A stretch of 64,000 bases of DNA from Rhea pennata (taxonomy: Eukaryota > Chordata > Aves > Rheiformes > Rheidae), in assembly GCF_028389875.1 (NCBI RefSeq), contig NC_084673.1, forward strand, positions 19,071,501-19,135,500, written 5' to 3'. A program made the position numbers and the translations under genes. Positions 12,787-47,500 of this stretch are shown here, in pieces (position 1 is the stretch's first letter; the number at the start of each line of letters is the position of its first letter). Under the pieces are notes generated by a model. The model saw only the letters and a list, made by a program, of their open reading frames with translations. It ran no database searches and was not told the DNA's origin.

Positions 12787-14508
12787 AGAAAGCCAGTGGG
12801 AACTTTTCATATGCACTTGGGATCCCTCCATGCTTCTTCAGGGAAGGGCCGTTAAAGTGAATCTGAACACTTTTCACATTTTGGAAGAAACCTAAATCTG
12901 AATTTCAGTTTTTAAATGTACACTTTCCTCTTTGGCCTCTGAGTCACCAGTCGCTTGGATGACTCATTTAACTATTCCAAGTCCTGTCTTCCCTATGGAC
13001 AAAAGGAAAGCACTGCCTATGCTGTAAGAACACTGTGGCACACTGTAAGTCAGAACCAAGAAGACATCTTTCATAGAACTTTTTGAGATGGACATCCACC
13101 CTGAGATAATTCGGACATCTGCCATCCACAGAAATATGAGACGCAGAACAAAATCCATCTAAGTCTGTAAACCTGATCCCAATAGTAACTGACCCAAGTA
13201 GCAACTCACCAAGTTTGTTTTGAAGAACCTATCACCACATCACATCAGAAGTGAGCAAGAGCCTAGGAAGCCCTCCCCCTTCCAATTGCACATGGCCAGA
13301 TGCTGAGCCTCACATGCAAAAGCTGCAACATGGCCCCAGCCACGAGAAGGGTAGCCACTAGGACTGGATCATCAGCTATGAACTAGACTCATCTTTCTCC
13401 AGTCAGAGAAAAAGGCACTGGCCATTTTCATTATGTTGTTCATAGATACAGGCGCATACCTGAAAAGCAAGGCTGCCCTCTGTTACGTTTTCAGCTACTA
13501 ATACACGGCTGCACATGCTGAGCCAGCCAGTCTCAGCTCCAGCTGGGGCTTTGAATTAGTCTCAATCTAATGACACAGAATAAAGAAGGCAAAGTTGGGT
13601 CTTATAAGAAGCTGAACACCTTTGGTTCCTAGTGAGTTTCACTGATGTACAGAAGGTGTTTTGCATTCATTAAGGACAAACTAATCTACTGTAAGTTATT
13701 GCAATAATAACATTCTATGTTTTTACAGCACTAGTTCCTACAGCAAGCAAGACCAGAGCTTAGTTCTCCAAGTCTTAAACTTCACTCACTAATTTTTCAT
13801 AAAATATATCAGGTATTAGCTTTTAAATAAAAATCAATACACTCACATTGTCATTTTTGTATTAGCAGCATCCAGCTACATGGATTAAAACTGGATGAAA
13901 CTGATTGTTTCATTAATTTGGATGATAAAGTTTCCTATGTGTATTTCGGTGTGTTTATCTTATTGATGAGGAGTTTCGTATAGACATTTCAAGACATTCA
14001 TGAGTCCAATGTAATCATTCTGTATAAAACTGTATGAGAAATATGCTTTAAATAGAAATCTATTAACAATTATCTGCACATGCCCATTTTTAAAAAGAAA
14101 ATAATAGAATTAATAGGAAATAAAGATTATTCCTTATTCATGCTAGGCCTGACTCCAACACTAGTAATCAGATTGACTGTTAAGTTGCTCCACAAATGCT
14201 TCTGTTGTACTACCACTAAGTACTAACGCAGGCAAACATGACTGGGCCTAAGTAAAGGTGGGATAATCTAGGCTTCTCTGATTCAAAGGTTTATTATTAA
14301 CAAAACACTCAGTTACTCACACCCCACAAAATGGTTTCAGCTGAACAGTCGGAGAAAAGCACACATGTGATAAAGAAGGAGAATGAAAAAGCTTATTGAC
14401 ATGTTGATACATGGCTGATAAGTAAAACAAAAACCCACTTAAAAAAAACCCAACAGTTGAGTCAAAGTCAGAAGCAGCATCTAGTCTCTTTTCTTTCCAG
14501 ACTTCGAG
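12787..14508. promoter_or_regulatory. Upstream region of VSIG1
   Basis: This stretch has no coding content. It contains TGATAA-type GATA motifs at about 14369 and 14412 within 150 bp of the start codon, but no TATA box at a clear distance and no CpG island. A strong splice-acceptor-like tract ends at 14500, eight bases before the ATG, so the real promoter may lie further upstream. Regulatory meaning is inferred. Confidence 0.3.
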
Positions 14509-36320
<21,812 letters not shown>

Positions 36321-39300
36321 AGTTTTAATACAGTTTTCCTTGTCAGCTTTGGACCCCTTTACAAAAAAAAAAAAAAAAAAAGTTGTCATTGAATAAGCAC
36401 ATCAGTGTGATCAAACTTTAAACCTGCATTTGTATTGTGAACCACTGCGCAAGAGATTGAAAAGGATCTGTTACATATGCAGTTTGTGAATAGCAAACAT
36501 TTAGCCTTCAAAGTTAACCAATTTTCATTTATTATCTAGTAATATAAAAATATAAGCCTAAAAAGACTATCATCTCCAGCTATCCAATCACTATCCAACC
36601 TGCAACCAAAGAACAAAATGGTTCTGAGCCTTGGACAAAGTTAATTTTCCAGTCAACTATATGTAATGCTGTATGTATCCATATAGTTCTGAACCACAGC
36701 AAAGTTCTTCAGAAAATGTTGGCTAATCCCATGTTTCCTGTGCAGCAAGAACTACCATCATGACTGACACTTTATAGTGTTTAAAGATCTGATCTTGCAC
36801 TTCAGAAATCAACAGACGTTTCATCAATGTCATCACAGGACAGAAATAGTTTCTGAGGCCTGGTTCAATGAAATATCATGTGTCTGAATTTCATTTAAAG
36901 TTAAAAAAAAACCAGGAAATCTTTACTCTGTTACTGCCTAACATGGGATATGCTTTGTTAACAGTGTCCTTGGCTTTAAAGTTCCCAAAACACCAGAGTT
37001 CTAGAGGTGTGCATTTCAGCCGTTGCGATTTTCTCTAGTTTAATGAACTCAGCAGTTGGGTACCTAGTTCAGACCTTGACTGGCTGGTTTGCAGATGATG
37101 GGAGCTGGAAACCTAAATCTCTTGCAAGGCTTGTCATAATAGCCATGCATAGTATTAGATTCCTCATGAAATGCAAGTATAGTTGCTTTCAAAACTTAGA
37201 AAGGAATATTGCTACTGTCTACTATAACACATTAGCTTACATTCCTCCCTTTTGCTTGAGATGATTTAAATCTATTTCCAGGCAACTGTCCTACCCACTA
37301 AACAACAAACTCACGCTATTCTTCTGTCGGTCTCTTTAGCACAGTGTAACTTTTGGATATCTTCTGTAAGTGAAAGCTTCAACGTGAAAGGTAAATAGTC
37401 CGTCCATAACGACAGCCAACAGCAGAGCAGTAAGCGCCCTCTTGGAAGGAAGGCAGGGAACCCAACCACATACACTCTCATCCCTAGACACCTGCCTAAT
37501 AACGCGCACATCCTCTTCCCTCGGGGCCCACTAAGATAAGTCACTTCCTGCTCAGTTCTTCAAAGGGCAGAGAGACCTACTTTCAGGAGAGCTCAAGCCA
37601 ACAGTGCTTTGGTGACTACAGATACCCAGCCTCAGCAGCTCCCCTACTGGCTTGCACTAGGCAGGTATTCGTTGACAGAAGGGGACACTGCTTCCAATTC
37701 CATGTGCTGCAGAGGAAATTATCTGACTCAGGGATCTGGAACTTTTGGGCACTTAAGTCTTTTATAGGGTTTTTTACAGCCTTTTATAGCTCATAACTCC
37801 TCTGGTGACTGTTCCTAGTCTGTAAATATTAGTTATATGCAGGAGCCATTTTTAAAATGGAAGAAATGTACCTACACTGAAGTTTTCAGGTTCAGTTTCT
37901 ACAGCTAAAAGTATGTGGCCACTTGCTTGAGAAGCAGAAGATGAGGATGGCAACATTTTAAAAAACACGTAAAAAAGACAGGCAGTCCTAATTCAGACTT
38001 GGTTCAGACAATTAAGCATAACTGTATTTGCTGTCCTTTCTATCCAGCTTTTGGGCTTTCATAGATCTGTTTTTGACGCATGTATCCTAGCGTTTAGCTT
38101 CAATCACGAGCAAAATAGCTTTCGCATTGTTTTTCTGATCTTGTCATTTTAGCTGAAAACTGCTTGTCCCAGATCATGAGGATCAAACCTTTACCGATGC
38201 CAATACTACCATGTTTTTACAAAATGATCCCCATGCTACCTTTTCTCCAAAATATCCAGGGAAAATGTTAAGTCATGACCTGTACAGAAATCCCTTATTA
38301 ATGAGGCATCTCTGTTACTGGCTCTTGTGAAATTATACTACGCAAAACCTGCAAACTTGCACCCTTAAAACTAGGCTTGCAAGCTTAAGAGAAGTTTCTT
38401 GTATTCACATCCAAATACCTTTGTAAGAAACTACAACTCTAGCTATACTCAGTAACAACAGTAAAGGGGAAAAGCACAACCTACTCCTATTTGGGTGCCA
38501 CTTCTTATCAAAGATGTCTCCTAATGAGATAATTCAAATGAAGTATCAGACTAAGGGGGGCCACTACCTGGCAGATAGTGTTATTAATTTTGAGAAACTG
38601 CCTCTCTGACAATTCTACGCACACTTTTACTCTTGCCCTTCATGGAAAAGTATGTACAATATACATAACACTGCTGTAGTTATATCATTTCCTCTAAAAA
38701 TAATTCTTCATATAAATATGTCTTAATTACATTTTTATTGCTGTGACAGTTTTTCAATTTTGAAGCCCCTGCAACAGCGCTGTCTTGAATGAAGAAGGAG
38801 AAGATACATTATGTGGTCATTGCCATCATTAATTTAATCTCACTTCCAAAAATTTCTCTGCATGTATTCCTTATATAACCTAGTAAGCTAACACACAGGC
38901 TTACGCCAGTGAAGAAGTGATTACCTTCAACAGCTAATACAGTTTCTTTAGATGTTCTTAACAGGGGAAAAAAATAGTAATAATAAAAAATAAAATCGCC
39001 AATTTGCCCAAGTGATGTTAATGCTCCTATATAAAAGAACCAGGACTGAATGGCAGCTCTTGACTAACAGATCCTCCCTTACCAGTTTGCAACAGGTATT
39101 ATTAAAAACAAACCAAAACAACACAAAACCAAGCAGAACCAACAGAAAAGAATCCAGCTATTTGAAGTTTCTTAACATATTTTTTATATATATATATAAG
39201 CCTTCTGGTAGATGTTTATTCTCATTATGAAGTTCCTATCATGTAAAACAGTTTATTATAAAGGATGAGGCACTGTTCCTAGCTTTCTACGATCTTCCTG

Positions 39301-42028
39301 GCAAAGTACAATAAAATTAGATATCGATCTATGGTGTGTAGCTCAGAAACCCTGCAGAGATATGCAAGACACAGAACTGTTTTTCAGAATTTACCTCAGA
39401 TGTTTTCACAGTCCTTGCTGCATGGCCCATTTATTTCCTTCTGAGGGACTACAGATCATTAATATGGAAAGAAAATATTAAGCCAACATTCAGGCCATCA
39501 TCTCCAAGGGAAGGAGATTTCCAAAGCAAAAAGTTTTGACAGCTTTTTTTTTTTTTTTTTTTTTTGCTATACAAAAAGGATCAACACAGTATTCTAGCTT
39601 CAACCTTTCTCAATTCTTCAGCAGTACTTGCCTAATATATAAGAAAAAACATTTACCCAGTCTAGCTCCACCTTCAAGCAAAAGTCTGCATGGCCACAGC
39701 TTAAAGGCAAGTTTCTCCCTGTTCTCAGTAGGTACTCTCAGTGAATTAAACCTGCATTTTGCTTTCTAGAATAGACTTAAAAGTATTTGATGAAGATGTT
39801 TGGTTGGTTTTAAGTTTCTGTCTTGCTTATTGAAGTAAATTACGTTACTTTAATGCCTTTGTAGACAAGTCAGACAATAGAAACTGTCATCTGCTGTTTC
39901 AACCTTTCCTTGCAGCTGAAGAACAAACATGTCCTGTTTCCATACAGTGGTATGGATAGTAGCGTTTCAGCTGACTTGCTCTTATCAACACAAGCATAAA
40001 AGTTATTTAGAAAATACTGGTTTTGTTACATGTAAGTTTAATAAAGTTTTGTAACACCAAAGACTGTTGTTTCGAAAAATGTTTTTATTTCACAGAATTT
40101 TACCTTCATCACCTGTTCAGAAAGGGGAAAAGTCTAGCCCACTAGTGCCCCAAGTATTCTTAGCAACATCAGAACAGCAGGTTATGTGTTGAACTTTGTC
40201 CTTTCCTCTCTCAAAAAAAAATCTGCTGTCAGAAATGTTAGTTACTGATCTTTCATTAAGTAGTAAGTAATTTCAGTTTTACCGATTAACATTAAAATGC
40301 TGAATTTAACTTCCATTATTAAAAAACAAAACAAAACCCCACCTCCACACACACTGATTCGATCAGAAATTAGTAACTAGTGCAGAAGAGATGAATGTGC
40401 AAGTGCTAAGTGCACAGAAGCCTTCAAGATTGCCGTTAAAAGCAGTGTAAAGGTTAGCTTCACTTACCCCCTGCCCAAACAAAAGCTGACACAAATAGAG
40501 TCAGCATTTAATTTGCCAGAAGGAAGTTTTTCTAATAATCTACGTATAAGGATGTTTACTCTCCTTTTTATTCCCATATACAAGCTTTGGAAGCGTTTAC
40601 CTCGAGTTGGAAGTCATCTTACAACTCTGTCTTATCCCTCAAATCTTATCTTTATTTGAAGCACTAACAGCAGGAAAACATTTTTGTCACCCTTAAAACA
40701 AGATGCTTACTCTTTTCTGCAGAAAATCCTCTTCAGTTTCCTAACAATTTCAAGAAAACTCAGCTCTACAGCTCAGGGCTCTTCCTGTCCTCCTAGCAGC
40801 AAGAAGACTTTTCCAGGGGAGAGGTTTCCCCAATTGTATCTTATAGTGTCTCAGAATACTTAAAAAGTATTTCTTCCAAATATAATTTTTACAAGCATTA
40901 GTAACAGCATGGAAAATTCACAGGAAGTTGATTAAAGAGAGGGCTTTACTATCACCATGGGCATGAAGTTGCTCCGTAACTGCTGCAACAGTTTTCACTG
41001 CAAAAACTAAGGTTACTTACAACACAGAAATAAAGCTTTGGCTAGGAGTCTGCCAGGTCAAGCCATGAGAAGACGGCATTAGAGGCCATAAAGTAGAGTA
41101 AAGCTCAAAAAATGCATCTACTTTTATACCAATTTGCTAGTTACAAACACACTACCTTCTAATAACTTACTGGCAATATTTGCTATGACTGAAGTTTAAC
41201 TTAAGCTTCTGTTATTAAATAAGAGGTAAACTGCATCAAAATCTCAGTACTGCATAATGAGAGTCAAGCAGCAATGAAAAAGGTATTTTACTTGCTGTTA
41301 TTCCTTCTATAAATAAGAGGCAAAACATACTCTTGAAAAGTTCCCAGAGTATATAATTGTACAACAGAATCTTTGCAGAGGAAACTATGAAACTGCATCT
41401 GCATTCTGCAGACAGTCCAGAGTGCTCCATTAAATGAATACAATTAAAGAGTCAAAGAATCAAGATAAGAAGGGATAACAAGAGAAATGCGTAAAAGACT
41501 CAGAGCTCAGTCCAAAAGACTGACAAGAGTAAGAAGAAGTACAATTATAACTACCTGAGGAAATTGCATAACATACAGGGAGAAGCATAATTTAGAACCA
41601 TTTGAAGGAAAAGGATCAGTACCTATAAAAACAGAAGCAAACACAGAGGTTAAGGGAAAGCAAAGTTAACTCTAGAACAGGCTTCCAAAATAAAACCAAC
41701 TTTAAGAGATTAAAGCATTTTTGGTCCTGTTGCTTGAAAGATACAATCCTACACAAGGCTCTGAAAACAGAAGGAATGACCTAATTTATACAGCTCACAC
41801 TGTAAACAAAGAAAACTGCAAGATTTTGAAAAATACTTTAAAAGCAGTGATCTGTTTAATTAACAGAAGTATAAATGGCTGTTTGGGCAGCATAGGTGAA
41901 GGAAATTGAGGTACACATTTTATTATTATGGTGATGCTCATATATGCCATTGTAGTTGAACACTGAAAATATGAAGCTTGTAATCTGAAGTGTAAGTGCA
42001 ACAGGAAAGACAAAGTCAAGAATCCCCA
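36321..42028. other. VSIG1 3' UTR and convergent spacer to PSMD10
   Basis: The VSIG1 3' UTR begins at 36321 and meets an (A)19 run at 36362. Plus-strand AATAAA signals are at about 38982, 39311 and 40040; the last is followed by a GT-rich stretch and is the best-placed distal site. The true end cannot be fixed by eye. A (T)22 run lies at about 39543. On the minus strand an AATAAA at about 41919-41924, about 105 bases past the PSMD10 stop, is a candidate PSMD10 polyadenylation signal. No other gene is seen. Confidence 0.5.
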
Positions 42029-42182
42029 CTAGCCTTCCACCATTCTTTTAAGTATGGCTCCCAGGCCACCTTTTGCCACTTTCAGTGGGGTCAATTCTTC
42101 TTTATTCTCAATGTGAATACTTGCACCGTGAGACACCAGCAGCTTTGCCTCATCCACTCTTTCTTCATCGCAGGCTAAGTGA
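42029..42182 (-). CDS. PSMD10: PSMD10 coding exon 5
   Basis: Encodes the end of codon 176 through residue 226 and TAG. It includes LACDEE, with the RB-binding LxCxE motif, and the C-terminal capping helix GGLGAILKRMVEG. Acceptor ATTGCAG. Confidence 0.95.
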
Positions 42183-44263
42183 CTGCAATAATAAGAAGAA
42201 ACCCATAGCCACTATTAAATACTCCAAGCTTATAAAGAGCAATAATTATGCCTTGTCAAAATGACAGTGAGTGCTGGCAGGGAGAATTTATAAAAGCAAC
42301 AAAACCACATGCAACCGACTCTCTCTACAGATTTCAAAGTCTGCTATCCAGTCAGTGTGTTGTCATTAAGCAACTCAAGAAGATTCTTCATTCTACTGTC
42401 TTCACAACATTAAGGCACTTATCTAGATAAGGATTTGGTTCTGCAGTCAGCAAAGTTCAGAAGCAGAAGATAATTCACAGTGAAATTGGAAATGGTAATC
42501 TCTAAATGAATTTAAAAAGATGAACTAAATCAAATGATGCTTAATAAAAATATGAAATAAAGAATTACTGTAAATATGGCAAATGCATTTATTCTCAAAA
42601 CACTATGTCAAATGGAAAAAAGTATGTGTTTTGGGATAATACTAGACTTTATATGCATTTAAAATATGCTGTTTGATCATATTCATGGCAGAATCTTGAT
42701 TCCATTGTAGACAAGGAAGAGTTTTGTCACCAATTTCAAAGTACGTAAGATTTCACCCTACAGGTTCAAACTGATCTGTCAGGTGATATGAAAAACTGGA
42801 CCAATTATATTTAAGTTTCAACTTATTTTCCGTAGAAAGATGAAGAAAAGCTTCTAGAATTAGGTCTTGCTTGGCATGATTGAGCAGATGAGCCCACAAG
42901 ACCAGTTTCCTCCTACTTTGATCTTACTAGCATGTCTTCTACCCTCTGGTGGCAAATGAATGATCTCAAATTATTATAAAAGGTGTTCTAAGCTCTTTAA
43001 GTAGATACAGTAACACAAATTAAAGTATATATGTGCACACACTTATGTAAAATACTAAATAAGATTTCCCCAGATCCTTTTTGGCTATATAGGGACATGA
43101 AGCAATGGAGTGTTTTGAAGCAACTTAAAGTTAAAAAAAAATGCAATTGAAGCAATGGAATTTTTGATTTCAGAGATTAAGATACAATCAAAACCAATAT
43201 AAAAAAACTTACAGAGGAGTATTCCCTTCAGAGTCCTGTATATTAACGGATGCATTGTGCCGCAGAAGTATCTGTATCATTTTTAGGTTTCCTTTGGCTG
43301 CTGCTCTGTGTAATGGAGTAGACTCAAAATGATCTGTTGCATCTGGATCAGCTCCGTTCTCTAAAAGCATGATCGCAATCTGAATATGTGGGAGGTGAAG
43401 ACAGGAAAAAAGAAAGAAAAGTTAATTTAACTAAATACTTTTTACGAGAGCGATACACGCTCCAGTAGCCTAGGGAGCCATACCTCCTGCTTGTTTTTGG
43501 AGGCTGCATAGTGCAGGGGTGTGCAGCCGTTCTGATTGACAGCATTCACCTGCGCACCCTTGTCAATGAGCGCTTTCACAATTTCATCACGGCCTGCCGA
43601 TGCGGCAATATGTAGGGGAGTCCAACCAGCCTACCGAGACAAGAAGGATTACTCAGATCAGGAGTTTGGTGAGAAAAACAGTACAAAGCATTAACCCCAG
43701 CGTGGACTAGACCACGCGCAAGTCACACTCCACATACGCTTGTAACTATAGAGCTAAACATTACTGAGTATCACCACACGGACAAGTCCTCGGTCCACTT
43801 CCACGGCTGCACGTTAACCGGTAACTGGTGACAGGAATCACTTCTGTGCCCGTCCCGCATGACACTCTGCGGGGCGCTTAACCTTAACAGAACCGACGGC
43901 ATTACTCAGGAAGGCATTTTTAAAAGCGAAGAAGCACCGCGCCCACTCACGTCGTCCTTGTCGCCGACGGGCACGCCGAGGCCGAGGAGGAGGTCGGCGA
44001 CGGCCGTGTGTCCGGCCGAGCAGGCCCAGTGCAGCGCGGTCCGGCTGTCCTGCGGGCGGGAGAGCGCCGTGAGGCGAGCGGGGGGGAGGGGGGGACGCGA
44101 CCGCGGCAGCCGCCCGCCTCCTCCTCCCCGCCGCCGCCGCCGCGCTGACCTGGTCCGCGCGCGTGGCCAGGCCCCGGTCGCGCTGCAGCCGGGCCCGCAG
44201 CTCCTCCAGCCGCCCGGCGTAAGCCAGATTGCAGACCTCCACGTCCGACACCGACGACTCCAT
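42029..44263 (-). CDS. PSMD10: 26S proteasome non-ATPase subunit 10, gankyrin (5 coding exons)
   Basis: Gankyrin is an all-ankyrin-repeat chaperone that helps assemble the 19S proteasome base by binding the ATPase PSMC4. It also binds RB1, CDK4 and MDM2. Coding exons in transcript order: 44150-44263, 43951-44049, 43484-43630, 43213-43379 and 42029-42182, joined in phase to give 226 residues, the same length as human. Ankyrin TPLH-type helix starts are visible as TALHWACSAGH (42), TPLHIAASAGR (75), TPLHYAASKN (108), TPLHRAAAKGN (141), TPLHLACDEE (174) and a final TPLKVAKGG (207). The LxCxE motif used for RB binding is intact at residues 178-182 (LACDE). The start codon lies in a CpG island shared with ATG4A. 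Confidence 0.97.
42183..43212 (-). other. PSMD10 intron 4
   Basis: 1.0 kb intron, AT-rich, with no other feature recognised. Confidence 0.7.
43213..43379 (-). CDS. PSMD10: PSMD10 coding exon 4
   Basis: Residues 121-175 plus two bases. It encodes ankyrin repeats around NGADPDATDHFESTPLHRA and HNASVNIQDSEG. Acceptor ATATTCAG, donor CCTCT|GTAAGT. Confidence 0.95.
43484..43630 (-). CDS. PSMD10: PSMD10 coding exon 3
   Basis: Residues 72-120, phase 0 at both ends: AGWTPLHIAASAGRDE at the start and TPLHYAASKNKQE at the end. Acceptor CTCGGTAG, donor CAGGAG|GTATGG. Confidence 0.95.
43951..44049 (-). CDS. PSMD10: PSMD10 coding exon 2
   Basis: Residues 39-71: DSRTALHWACSAGHT through GVPVGDKDD. Acceptor CCCGCAG, donor GACGAC|GTGAGT. 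Very GC-rich because it lies in the CpG island. Confidence 0.95.
44150..44263 (-). CDS. PSMD10: PSMD10 coding exon 1
   Basis: Residues 1-38: MESSVSDVEVCNLAYAG, an N-terminal half repeat matching gankyrin, through ATRADQ. Donor CAG|GTCAGC. The frame runs open upstream of this ATG, but homology starts here. GC-rich codon use has produced several Arg/Leu substitutions relative to the mammalian protein. Confidence 0.95.
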
Positions 44264-44400
44264 GTCCCCGCCGCCGCCGCGCCCTGCCGACAGCGCCGGC
44301 ACCACGGCCCGCTCGCCAGCCAATCACAGGCGCTCCGCCGCCCCCCGCCGGCCAATGGAGCCGGCCGACCCGCGCCGCTCATCGGCCCGGGCCTCGCGGC

Positions 44401-44417
44401 CTGCTGGGATTTGTAGT
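44401..44417 (-). promoter_or_regulatory. ZNF143/SBS-type motif, copy 1
   Basis: On the minus strand the sequence reads ACTACAAATCCCAGCAG, matching the ACTACAANTCCCAG promoter element bound by ZNF143 (Staf) and often linked with THAP11/HCFC1. It points toward PSMD10. Confidence 0.75.
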
Positions 44418-44456
44418 TCGCCCAGAAGAAGGCGGCGCGCGCCGTGCCGCCGCGGA

Positions 44457-44475
44457 ACTACAACTCCCAGGGTGC
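44457..44475 (+). promoter_or_regulatory. ZNF143/SBS-type motif, copy 2
   Basis: On the plus strand the sequence reads ACTACAACTCCCAGGGTGC, a near-ideal SBS match including the trailing GC. It points toward ATG4A, whose ATG is 69 bases downstream. With copy 1 it forms an inverted pair 39 bp apart. Confidence 0.8.
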
Positions 44476-44543
44476 TCCGCGCCCTCGCCGCCGCGCCGCG
44501 CCGCCTGCGTCGGGGCGACGAGGAGGATGGTGACAGCGGGAGG

Positions 44544-44553
44544 ATGGAGTCAG
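44544..44553 (+). CDS. ATG4A: ATG4A coding exon 1 (start)
   Basis: Only ATG GAG TCA G is coding (Met-Glu-Ser and the first base of Val4), then donor |GTGAGG. It is too short to find by open frame alone. It was identified by phase match to exon 2 and the family N-terminus. Confidence 0.88.
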
Positions 44554-47500
44554 GTGAGGGGCGGCGGGGGGCGAGAAGGTGCGCGCGCGCGGGGCGGCGG
44601 TTGCGGCCGTTGGGGCGGCGGCGCGCGCGTGACCGCGCGGAGTGGGGGGAGGAGAGAGGGGAACCGGGCGGGCGGGCGGCGGCGGCTCTGCGGCGCTGCC
44701 GGCGCCCCGGGCCCGCTCGGCCGCGCAGCCCCGGGAGAGGCTGCTGCCCTGCCCGCCGGGTGCGGGCTTTGCCGCCGGGCTGCGAGCGGAGGGGCGAGCA
44801 GGAGCGCGCTGTGTGGCCCTGCCGGTTCCTAGGGCGTGTGTTTCCAGCAGAAGTTGGGGCCTTTTTGTGTATTCACCTCGCTAAATGTTATTTGCTCTTT
44901 ATTTGTATACTTACTTGAAGAGTAAAATATAATCGTGTTGGCTTTTGCTTTCAACTTCTGGTTCATTGGAAACATATTTCTTTAGTTTATATTATTTAAA
45001 AGAAATAAACGATTTTATGTTCATTTTTACAACTTCAGGCTTGTTTTGCTTCTGACAAACCGTGCCTTAATTCTATAATAATTGACTGAGCGGTCATCTT
45101 CTGGTGGTATTAATTATCATTTGTTATTTTACAGTAATTAGGTCTAAGTTGAATAATAACATCAATATGTTTTTTGCTGAAATGTTTCAAATCTCCAGTT
45201 AGGAAAGTAAAACTAAGTCTTGCTAACGCTTATCATGTGCTTCACATTAAGCAGAAGGCTGTAATCACTGTGAGTGGCAGAATTTGTTCATCTGAGGTCA
45301 AGCATGGGCGCGTATGCATAGCTGCCCAAATTGTTCTTCCCTTTGTTGATTTCCTTGGATCAAACCTTATCCTCGCTGCAGTCATCCTGAGTTTTTGCTA
45401 CTGACTTCAGACAGGCTGCTTATAACCAAGGTGTCAGCAATATTATTCTCTCAGAATTCACTGAGAATCAGCATAAAAAACAACCAAACCATTGTCTATT
45501 TCAATGGCAGAACATGTTGTTAAAGAGTAAATACAGCTGGTAGCATGGTTCAGAAGATCCAAAGACTGCAAAAACCAGCTACAGCCAGTCTAGTCTAAGA
45601 ACTCAGAGTTGTGCATAAAAGAACAAAAGGACAAAATGGAGTTTGAATTCTATGTATTCCTGTTCAGTTTTATCTAGGTATGAAAACCAGATCACTATTT
45701 TGTCAGACTATTTAGAAGAATTTCCAGAAACTGATGAGCCAGTTTGGATTCTGGGAAGACAACACCACCTGAAAGCAGGTATCTTTAAAATGAAAATTCA
45801 TTAGTGAAATCCATACAGCATTCATGAATTCACATGCAACAGCAGCTCCTTATATTCTTCGATTCTCTAAATGTCTCAAGAAAGAAATTTGTTTTTCTGT
45901 GTAAGTAAGAACCCAAATATATGCAGTGGTATTCATTCTGATGAACCAGAACTTTACCAAAATACTTTCTATACTGATTTGTGCAAAGAAGTTGCACTTG
46001 TGACAAAGGCTAGTCATGAGGCTGCTTACTTCTACTAATCAAGTGCTTCAGAAAAGAATAGATAAGTTTAGGGGAAATTTCAGTTTTACTAGTGTTATTT
46101 TCCCCTGCGGGGTGCTGACTATGGCCTGTCCCTTTCCTTGTGGGAAGGATGAGGGTCTCACCTTGTGCCCATGGCACAGGTAGTAGCCATCAGTACAGGC
46201 ATGGTATTAAGATAGCTGACGGTGCTGTGTACAGCCTCGGCTGGCTGAAGGATCCTGAGAAGATCGGTCAGTCCGATCCACAGCTGCTAAGAGAAAATGC
46301 AGTAAATAAGATTCTTAAGAATTCTTGAGAGCCCTTCAGAGAATTCTGTCAGTGTATACACTTAAAGAGAGAAAAATTTAATTAGATGTAATATTATTAA
46401 CATTTTCTAAAAAATATATGGTATTGGATTTAGAGGTAATGTATAATTTCGTGTTCTTTCGCTTGTAGAAATTCTTTAAGTTTCTTAACTTGCTTTACCG
46501 GTTCATTCCAGAGGACATAATTCTTCATAGTTGTCTCATTCAAGCTGGGTGTAGTTATTCCGAACACTTGTAAAATCTTCACTGGCTAATAATTATTTCG
46601 TCCTTAATAGTTTAGCTTTAATTAGCATTCTAAAAGTTCTTTCAGTATTAAAATGGCTAAAAGCAAGTTTTAAGTATTAAAAGATTTTAGATGTAAAAGC
46701 TAACAGGAGTCTTCTATGCACTCTGTATATTGAATATATAGAAGAAATAATATATTTTTTTCCAGTTCTAGCTTTTTTTAATAAATTCTTTCCTTTTTAA
46801 AATGTTCCAGACAAATCTAAATTATTGTTGGATATAAGTGCGCGTCTGTGGTTTACGTACAGAAGAAAATTTTCACCTATTGGTGAGTATACTGCAGAAG
46901 TGCTGCTGTGTTACAAATTGCATTGCAGGATTAGTGATGTCATCATAGACTGAAAAAATGATTTTTATAATGTTGGTACACTTTGAGCATCATTTTACTG
47001 TTTGTGAAAACAAAATATTAAGCATATTAAAAGCTGCATTTACTTGTACCTGTAGATAAGGTCTTCCTGTTTGTGTAGCAAGCAGTAAACAGTTTGTGAA
47101 TGTTATTTGAAGAATAAAAAGTAAGTCAGCTGTACAAGGAATAAATTAAATATGTTTATTTGTGCAATTTGGAAATTAGAAGTTAGACCAATGGTAAGGG
47201 AAAAAAAAAAGTCTTGCTCAATGTCTTTTATCTGTAGGACAGTTATTAGAGATTTTCAGATAGCTAGCTGGGTTCTAGCACTCTGAAATTTTCTCTGTGA
47301 TGCTATGTTCAGTTCAAAGACCATATCGTAATGAACTTTTCTTATAGGTGGCACTGGTCCTTCATCTGATGCTGGCTGGGGATGTATGCTGCGGTGTGGA
47401 CAGATGATGCTGGCACAAGCACTGATCTGCAGACATTTAGGAAGAGGTGAATTCTGTTGCTGTATGAACTTTTGTATTGCTTGCACAGCTTTTAATTTTT

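Larger units (their letters stand above)
43930..44840. promoter_or_regulatory. Bidirectional CpG-island promoter of PSMD10 and ATG4A
   Basis: A CpG-dense island covers both first exons. The start codons diverge and are 280 bp apart (44263 minus, 44544 plus). The interval has no TATA box. It contains two CCAAT boxes (44320-44324 and 44352-44356, NF-Y type) and an inverted pair of ACTACAANTCCCAG motifs. The same head-to-head arrangement is found in human, so shared control of a proteasome chaperone and an autophagy protease is plausible. Confidence 0.9.

Noticed and set aside
43859-44918. Large plus- and minus-strand open frames around the shared promoter
   Set aside because: GC-rich shadows of PSMD10 exons 1-2 and of the ATG4A 5' region; only the spliced models match known proteins.
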